Of a stretch of DNA of 46,567 nt, positions 41,510 to 46,567 are shown in pieces; the first letter of the stretch is position 1; each line of letters begins with the position of its first letter. The translations under genes and the position numbers were made by a program. The notes below the pieces were generated by a model. The model was not told where the DNA came from. It saw only the letters and a list, made by a program, of their open reading frames with translations, and did not search any database. Source of the stretch: Oligoflexia bacterium. GTDB lineage: Bacteria; Bdellovibrionota_B; Oligoflexia; Oligoflexales; JAGOVF01. Location: positions 1 to 46,567 of the forward strand of contig JAUILP010000022.1 of assembly GCA_030432875.1 (NCBI GenBank), given 5' to 3'.

Positions 41510-43873
41510 ATGCATGACAAACCTAATAAATTTAGCACTAACCTGATTTTTGCTTCGGTTTTAGGAGTATTTCTATTCCTTCCCCAAAAAGCTTCAGCCC
41601 AAATGTCAGGAGGTCCGCAAACATTTGAGCGTATGCAAAACCAAGCCCAGATGAAAATCAGAGAAAAACTATCTGAAATTCTGGACAAATATTGTCCAGA
41701 AGCATGCCAGGTCATGGACGTTAAAATCAAACTTGAAGAAACCTTTAATGATGAAATCAATCTTGGCTTTGAAAATATGCACAGCGGTGATCCCAGTTTA
41801 TATAATGTTTCTGATGTCGTAGCTAGTATCCAGATCGATAACCGTATCACAGGTGTTAACCGAGAACGCCTGCAAAAAATTATTGAAAACAATTTAAGCA
41901 CCAGTGGCTACCGTGCGCAAATCCAGTGGTTTAACGTAGATATGCCTCAAATTGGGAGATCACTATCCCTTGATAGCCAAGTAAAGCGGCATCTCGAGGC
42001 CACTATAGAAGAGAGGATTGGGGAGGTTATCAATAAATACTGCCCAGACCGCTGTATTCTTAGCCGGGTTGATGTGCAGGGGACCATTGCCAGCCCTGAC
42101 CAGGTATCGGGACTTCCGTCAAATCAAATTTACCGAATGCCAGGATCAGATAGTATTCTCTTACTTGAAAATGTTGACGTGGAACTGAGCCTTGATAATA
42201 AAATCAGCCCCGCAGAACGTGCGCGCATTCGTAATTTGATGCGCGCAATATTAAAATTTGTGTCTCCTGTCAACTTCAAGCTAATCAATTCTGCGTTCCC
42301 AGAGCCTTTAACCGAGCAGGAAAGACTAGAACAAACAGGAGGAGCAGATCCTTATGGCCTGAATAAACTCAGAGAAACCCTCAAAATATTTAAAGAACTC
42401 GCAAGCACCAAAGAAATTATCACGACAGAAAAAGTCGAATCAACCAATAAATCACAGCAGTCAATTCAAACAACAAATAATGAGCGAAATTCTAGCGTTG
42501 AAAAAAACACACTTAATACTAAAGAATCCGCTACCAGTGAATCGACGAGTGCCATTAGTAACTCTATCAATAGCATTATTTCTGAATGGGGATGGCTAAT
42601 CGGTGGTGCCTTATTACTGATTGTACTTGTTGCTTTTTTGGTCAAATATAACGGTGCGCAAAAAGACGCGAAGATAATGATGGAGGTAGCCTCACGGCAG
42701 ATCGGACGTGAAGGCGCATCAGCAGGAAATCATAACGGAGAAAATGGCGAAAATCCAGAAGCTTTGACCCCTATCGAGCGCAATAAAAAACTCTCTCTGC
42801 GTCTACAGGTTCAAGGTATAAAAGATGAACTCGCCATGCTATTTTTAGATAACCCTAAAATTGCCAAAGAAACTTATGGCCGCCTTATACAAGAAGAAGG
42901 CATCGATAAAACAGCCAAATATGTCCATCTATTTGGCCATTCCGTCGTCAATGAGCTCATTACTGACCCTAACTTTCAGCGTGATTTATTTGAACTGACT
43001 GAGTTTTATCAAAAGTCTACGTTTAACTTTAGCCTCGAAGAAGAACTTGAACTGCTCAATGAACTAAAAACAAAGGTAACGGCTAGTGAAATTAGAGTCC
43101 TCAGCCGAAAAACTATGGAGGTTTTTGATTTTTTACTAAAGCTCGATGCCGCACGGTTATATAACCTCATTGCCCACGAAAAACCGGTTGTGCAAAGTAT
43201 CTGTTTGACCCAGTTAGATCCTAAGCGCCGCCGCGAAGTTTTTGAAATGTTTGAAGGCGATGCTAAAATAAAACTTCTTAAGGAACTTTGCCGCGCTGAA
43301 GCATTCACCAAAGATTATTTATATACCGTGGGAATGGCACTTCAGAAGAAGGTTACTTCTAGTCCCGAATTTGACACGCAAAACCTTCGTACAACTGATA
43401 TTCTTTTTGAACTTCTGGAAAAATCTAATTTTGAGGAACAACGCGCGCTCATGACGAGTTTAGTAGCCACCAATCCTGAAGCTGCTCGCTCTATTAAACT
43501 CAAATTAGTCACACTCGAAGTCCTTATGTATCTTAAAGATGGCCAAATCCTAGAGATCGTTCTTGGTATTGATCGTGCAGACATTTTAGTCTTCCTAAGA
43601 GGCACAAAAGATTATGTCAGAGACCTAATATTCAGCAAAGTCCCTGAAGAACTCGCGATGAGCTGGAATGAAGAGCTCATGAACTTAGGCATGATTGATG
43701 AACAAGCTTATAAACTAGGGGAAATGCGCATATTTAGTAAAATCCGGCATCTCGCAAGTAATGGTATGATAAATCTCATTGCCATAAATGATATTTTGTT
43801 TGCTGAACCCGATCAATTGCTTCATGATTCGAATAATATGCCTCCTTTAGAGCGATCGAATTTTGTCGCCTAA
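41510..43873 (+). CDS. Periplasmic CPxxC-repeat / FliG-like membrane protein
   Basis: 787 residues. Signal sequence or N-terminal span about 10-30 (ends PQKASA). Exported part: two copies of a roughly 115-residue unit, each starting with an amphipathic helix and CPxxC (KYCPEAC at 61-66, KYCPDRC at 177-182), then beta strands. A Ser/Thr/Asn-rich stalk (about 300-350) leads to a transmembrane helix at 361-380. The cytoplasmic part, about 425-760, resembles the FliG middle and C domains (LYNLIAHEKPVVQSICLTQL, DPKRRREVFEMF, then VLGIDRADILVFLRGT). The topology imitates a FliF ring protein joined to FliG. No flagellar genes adjoin. It could power or anchor a rotary or gliding device, or be a non-motility paralogue. 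The FliG relation is by motif recall, not search. Confidence 0.78.
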   Translation: MHDKPNKFSTNLIFASVLGVFLFLPQKASAQMSGGPQTFERMQNQAQMKIREKLSEILDKYCPEACQVMDVKIKLEETFNDEINLGFENMHSGDPSLYNVSDVVASIQIDNRITGVNRERLQKIIENNLSTSGYRAQIQWFNVDMPQIGRSLSLDSQVKRHLEATIEERIGEVINKYCPDRCILSRVDVQGTIASPDQVSGLPSNQIYRMPGSDSILLLENVDVELSLDNKISPAERARIRNLMRAILKFVSPVNFKLINSAFPEPLTEQERLEQTGGADPYGLNKLRETLKIFKELASTKEIITTEKVESTNKSQQSIQTTNNERNSSVEKNTLNTKESATSESTSAISNSINSIISEWGWLIGGALLLIVLVAFLVKYNGAQKDAKIMMEVASRQIGREGASAGNHNGENGENPEALTPIERNKKLSLRLQVQGIKDELAMLFLDNPKIAKETYGRLIQEEGIDKTAKYVHLFGHSVVNELITDPNFQRDLFELTEFYQKSTFNFSLEEELELLNELKTKVTASEIRVLSRKTMEVFDFLLKLDAARLYNLIAHEKPVVQSICLTQLDPKRRREVFEMFEGDAKIKLLKELCRAEAFTKDYLYTVGMALQKKVTSSPEFDTQNLRTTDILFELLEKSNFEEQRALMTSLVATNPEAARSIKLKLVTLEVLMYLKDGQILEIVLGIDRADILVFLRGTKDYVRDLIFSKVPEELAMSWNEELMNLGMIDEQAYKLGEMRIFSKIRHLASNGMINLIAINDILFAEPDQLLHDSNNMPPLERSNFVA

Positions 43874-43919
43874 TTGAGTTACCAAAAAGGGAATGTTGCT
43901 ACATTAAAAGTAAAGATGT

Positions 43920-45434
43920 GTGATTAAAGCTAACGTAGACAAAGTGTGGGAGAAAAGTGGTGAGCAGGGATTCGTTTTTGCTCTAAGCCTGCGTAGCATG
44001 TCTCTAAAGCGAGCATTCTTATCTATTTCTCGCTTTGAAAATAAAGTTAATTTCTTTCTCGAAAGAAATAAACCCCAAAATATTCGTACCCAGGAAAGCG
44101 CAGCCCAGCAGATTTTACGCAAATACTTAAAAGGAGCCGAGCTGGTTGCTATTTGGTTTTCTCAAACAAAAAATAATATTCAACTAGTTTTTCACAAAAA
44201 TCACATCGAGACTCAGTACCACGCGATGCTCTCACTTGATGGCCACAGCGGGTTCTGGGATTTTAACGTCGAAGAAATGGGTTCACTATTTAGAATTACG
44301 CCACAAGGACTGTTCACAAAAAGAAAACCTGAAGAGCGAGCAGAGATTGGCTTTATTCAAAAAAAAGGAACCGAAGAGCGTGATTTTCGCGATATTTTGC
44401 CCCAGGAATTAGGTGCCTTAAATACTGTTTTAAGTAGTACCATTGACCATGTTAAAGCCGATAAACTTAAGGAAACACAGTCTATCCCTCTGCAGAAAAA
44501 CCGAAGCGAAACATCCCTAAACAAACCAGACATGGAAAATATAAATGCCTGTCTTAGAAAAATCCGCAGACGCGTAAGAACACTTAAAAAGGCTCACCTA
44601 AATTTGCAACAAAATCTTGAAAAACATCGCTCCCATGAGGAATTTCTCAGACATGGAGAGGCTCTAAAAAAATATGCGCATTTGTGGCAACCTGGTCTGA
44701 GTGAACTGAGTATTTGTGCAGAAACTGAACACCAAGAAAAGGCGGAAAATTTTACTATTCCACTCGACAAAAAATTAAGCCTTGGGGAGCAAGTAAATTA
44801 TTTCTATCAGCGCGGCATTAAGGGTAAAAGAGGTTTTAAGGAGCAGACTAAAAGGCTTATTTTTTGCGAGCAAGAAATGAGTAACCTACAAATGGCTTTG
44901 CAAGAACTAAATGATACCCCTAGCCAAAGCCTATTGGATACCTTAATGGAGAAGTATCCCTGGCTTTCACAAAACCTAGAGAACCATTCAAATAATAAGG
45001 GAACCAACAACAAGACAGCAGAACATAAACCCTATTGGTTATATATTCCGGCTGATATAAAAATAAAAATATTGGTGGGCAAAAGCGCAGCGGATAATGA
45101 TATTATCACAAAAAATGCCAAGTCTCATGACCTCTGGTTTCATGCCATGCACACCACGGGGTCTCATGTAATTGTTTCGGGTGGGCTTTTTAATCGGCTT
45201 AAACCTGGAGAGCAGTATCGTGTGAAACGCTTAGCGAGTATCTTAGCGCTTCATCATTCAACTCTGAGAAATACCCTAGCTGGGGAACTCTATATGACAC
45301 AGAAAACACATCTAAAAAAGAAAAAAGACATGCCACTAGGAAAATGGCTGGTGGAAAAAGCCGAAATACTTAAAATTCAATACACAGAAGAAGAAATCAC
45401 AGAACTGCTAAAGCAAAAACAGTTAAATAGCTAG
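43920..45434 (+). CDS. rqcH: NFACT/RqcH-like protein
   Basis: 504 residues from GTG 43920. The C-terminal NFACT-R (DUF814) domain is clear: IKILVGKSAADNDIITKNAK, then HDLWFHAMHTTGSHVIVSGG. The middle (about 205-340) is coiled-coil-like (LRKIRRRVRTLKKAHLNL, QQNLEKHR). The NFACT-N region at the start is recognisable but divergent (RFENKVNFFLERNKP). RqcH binds stalled 50S-peptidyl-tRNA and adds C-terminal Ala tails to nascent chains. The gene is slightly shorter than Firmicute RqcH (about 570). It follows the FliG-like gene by 46 bases. Confidence 0.8.
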   Translation: MIKANVDKVWEKSGEQGFVFALSLRSMSLKRAFLSISRFENKVNFFLERNKPQNIRTQESAAQQILRKYLKGAELVAIWFSQTKNNIQLVFHKNHIETQYHAMLSLDGHSGFWDFNVEEMGSLFRITPQGLFTKRKPEERAEIGFIQKKGTEERDFRDILPQELGALNTVLSSTIDHVKADKLKETQSIPLQKNRSETSLNKPDMENINACLRKIRRRVRTLKKAHLNLQQNLEKHRSHEEFLRHGEALKKYAHLWQPGLSELSICAETEHQEKAENFTIPLDKKLSLGEQVNYFYQRGIKGKRGFKEQTKRLIFCEQEMSNLQMALQELNDTPSQSLLDTLMEKYPWLSQNLENHSNNKGTNNKTAEHKPYWLYIPADIKIKILVGKSAADNDIITKNAKSHDLWFHAMHTTGSHVIVSGGLFNRLKPGEQYRVKRLASILALHHSTLRNTLAGELYMTQKTHLKKKKDMPLGKWLVEKAEILKIQYTEEEITELLKQKQLNS

Positions 45435-45500
45435 GCGCTTGGCGGGAAAGCGCCAACCCTGTGTCCTGAGCCATTGCGAAGGATCTCCGCCGAGCAGCCT
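45434..45500. repeat. GC-rich palindromic intergenic repeat, copy 2
   Basis: GGCGCTTGGCGGGAAAGCGCC forms stem GGCGCTT/AAGCGCC, followed by GCGAAGGATCTCCGCC. It shares the TTGGCG...CGCCAA stem and the GAAGGATCTCC tail with 21490-21555. It may also terminate the rqcH transcript, which ends here. Confidence 0.5.
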
Positions 45501-45636
45501 TCTTATTTGAATTAGCTACTATCTAATCTGACAGTTTCCTTAAAAATTAGGTAGATTTACCCCATAAACTCAAAACGCAGTTTTATTAATGGGATCAAAG
45601 ATCCAGAATGCTCACTCTAATATGAGATAACTCTCT

Positions 45637-46458
45637 TTAAGGAAAACACTGCCATGATGGTTTCGCCCCATCTTCACTTTCATCATCATCGATGGAGACT
45701 CGGTATTCCGTCGAGCCTACATAAAGTTTAAATTCACCTGAATCCTCTGCCGTCGCACCTCTTAAATAATTTACATGAATTATAAGATTGACATCGTCAG
45801 AAGTAAATAACCTATCATTCCAAAGTAAATCAACGGTTTCAGCTACAATCGCCCCATTAGGCCCATAACTGGTACCACCATACCTTAGGCCATTTTTCCC
45901 GGCCGGATCATAGCAGTTGCCAATATCCTCAACCTCTAACGAATACTGAACCCTAGCGCTATGCCAAAGATACACAGTAACCTTCATATCTTTGGACCCT
46001 GAAAATGTTTCTTTTATGGGAACCACGACCGAAACTGATCCCGCACCTGAAGCGACTAATTGCCAGGCTTTTTCAGGGTTACGGGAATCATGTGCCCAGC
46101 CCCAATCGCCGGGAATCCAGTCGCCAAAACTGATATCTCTGTGTCCTAAATTAAGCCTAGTTTCACAACCGTCTTGAATGCGTTCCTGTGGAGTCAGACT
46201 TTTATAAGGATTATTTAAATCATAATAACGGTTACCCCAACCTTCTTCGCAAGCCAAAATAACACAGTTATTAATATAGACGCATCCGCCACTTCCTGTG
46301 CAATCAGTTAGCGTTGCTCTAGTATCCATACTCAATGCTCTGGGCGGTAAATTAGCTGGGCATGAGAAATCCACAATTTTTGATTTAGTTGACTGGGCAA
46401 AGACTATGGAACTTGAAAAAAGACAGGCAACTGTAAAAAAATTAGGGCCTGTACTCAC
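45637..46458 (-). CDS. Exported Cys-containing protein, unknown function
   Basis: 273 residues from GTG 46458 with no obvious ribosome binding site. The leader is hydrophobic and ends SIVFAQS, a plausible signal peptide. An N-terminal Cys block (CPANLP, CTGSGGCVYINNCVILAC) is followed by a beta-rich domain (GAGSVSVVVPIKETFSGSKD, MKVTVYLWHSARVQYSLEVE, then NLIIHVNYLRG) like a jelly-roll or carbohydrate-binding fold. Ends in an acidic segment and Cys-Phe-Pro. Function not recognised. Confidence 0.62.
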   Translation of the reverse strand: MSTGPNFFTVACLFSSSIVFAQSTKSKIVDFSCPANLPPRALSMDTRATLTDCTGSGGCVYINNCVILACEEGWGNRYYDLNNPYKSLTPQERIQDGCETRLNLGHRDISFGDWIPGDWGWAHDSRNPEKAWQLVASGAGSVSVVVPIKETFSGSKDMKVTVYLWHSARVQYSLEVEDIGNCYDPAGKNGLRYGGTSYGPNGAIVAETVDLLWNDRLFTSDDVNLIIHVNYLRGATAEDSGEFKLYVGSTEYRVSIDDDESEDGAKPSWQCFP

Positions 46459-46536
46459 ATCTAATTTAAACTATTGAAATCAAAACAGTTTCTCACGACA
46501 ATCTTTTTAAAAAAAACAAAAGGAAGCTTGAGAAAC

Positions 46537-46567
46537 ATGTTACGGATGATGCTAACCGATCAAGGAT
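46537..46567 (+). mobile_element. Start of a probable IS5-family transposase, cut by window edge
   Basis: AAGGAAGC precedes ATG 46537. The ten visible codons read MLRMMLTDQG, resembling the N-terminus of IS5-family transposases (family pattern M-x-x-M-L-T/S-D-x-x-W). Too short to be sure. The terminal inverted repeat should lie in 46480-46536, but only one end is in the window. Confidence 0.45.

Noticed and set aside
1..46567. CRISPR array or cas genes
   Set aside because: No regularly spaced direct repeats of 24-40 bases and no Cas-like protein were seen.

Overview
The window looks like a chromosomal segment (about 40% G+C by eye) of a Gram-negative bacterium. Evidence for an outer membrane is a set of lipoprotein signal peptides, several proteins that look like outer-membrane beta-barrels (two end in a C-terminal Phe), a periplasmic DsbA-like oxidoreductase and a NodO/CysZ-type (EI24) membrane protein. 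Many small Cys-rich secreted proteins, a Dickkopf-like lipoprotein, a trypsin-like remnant, a FliG-like protein and an orphan MutL operon suggest a Bdellovibrionota or related former deltaproteobacterial lineage. That placement is inference.

Layout. 1-5 kb: purine nucleoside phosphorylase, a lipoprotein plus barrel pair, a serine beta-lactamase-fold lipoprotein, then a scar where a pentapeptide-repeat remnant abuts a wecB gene lacking its N-terminus. 5.8-12.8 kb: DsbA-like protein, PurH, an unknown exported protein, a DNA-binding/coiled-coil protein, a CBS-pair protein, Era and tRNA-Pro(GGG), followed by a trypsin C-terminal remnant. 13.3-20.3 kb: a tightly packed seven-gene operon ending in a strong terminator. 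It holds a small protein, a MutL-family ASKHA ATPase, a barrel-sandwich/KOW protein and four membrane proteins. This is the best candidate here for an undescribed system: an ATPase plus soluble adaptor coupled to a membrane complex, with no glutamate mutase genes nearby.

20.3-25.4 kb: CHAP-domain lipoprotein, repeat-rich spacer, an unusual CheB-CheR(N-terminal)-receiver fusion, RecA, a 160-bp hairpin/MITE-like element and a CysZ-like protein. 25.6-31.2 kb: FkbM methyltransferase, GT39-like glycosyltransferase, an exported orphan and a secreted alpha/beta hydrolase. 31.9-35.7 kb: a membrane CheA-like histidine kinase with HPt and two exported proteins. 35.9-39.3 kb: the fatty-acid beta-oxidation pair fadJ-fadA. 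39.5-46.6 kb: Cys-rich secreted proteins, a protein that joins a periplasmic CPxxC-duplicated region through one membrane span to a FliG-like cytoplasmic part, an RqcH/NFACT protein, another exported protein and the first codons of what looks like an IS5-family transposase at the right edge.

Short repeats, truncated genes and mobile-element traces at 2.9, 4.6, 12.9, 21.5, 24.5, 40.3, 45.4 and 46.5 kb show that the spacers between conserved housekeeping genes are being remodelled. Start positions were adjusted where ribosome binding sites or signal peptides favoured a downstream codon.
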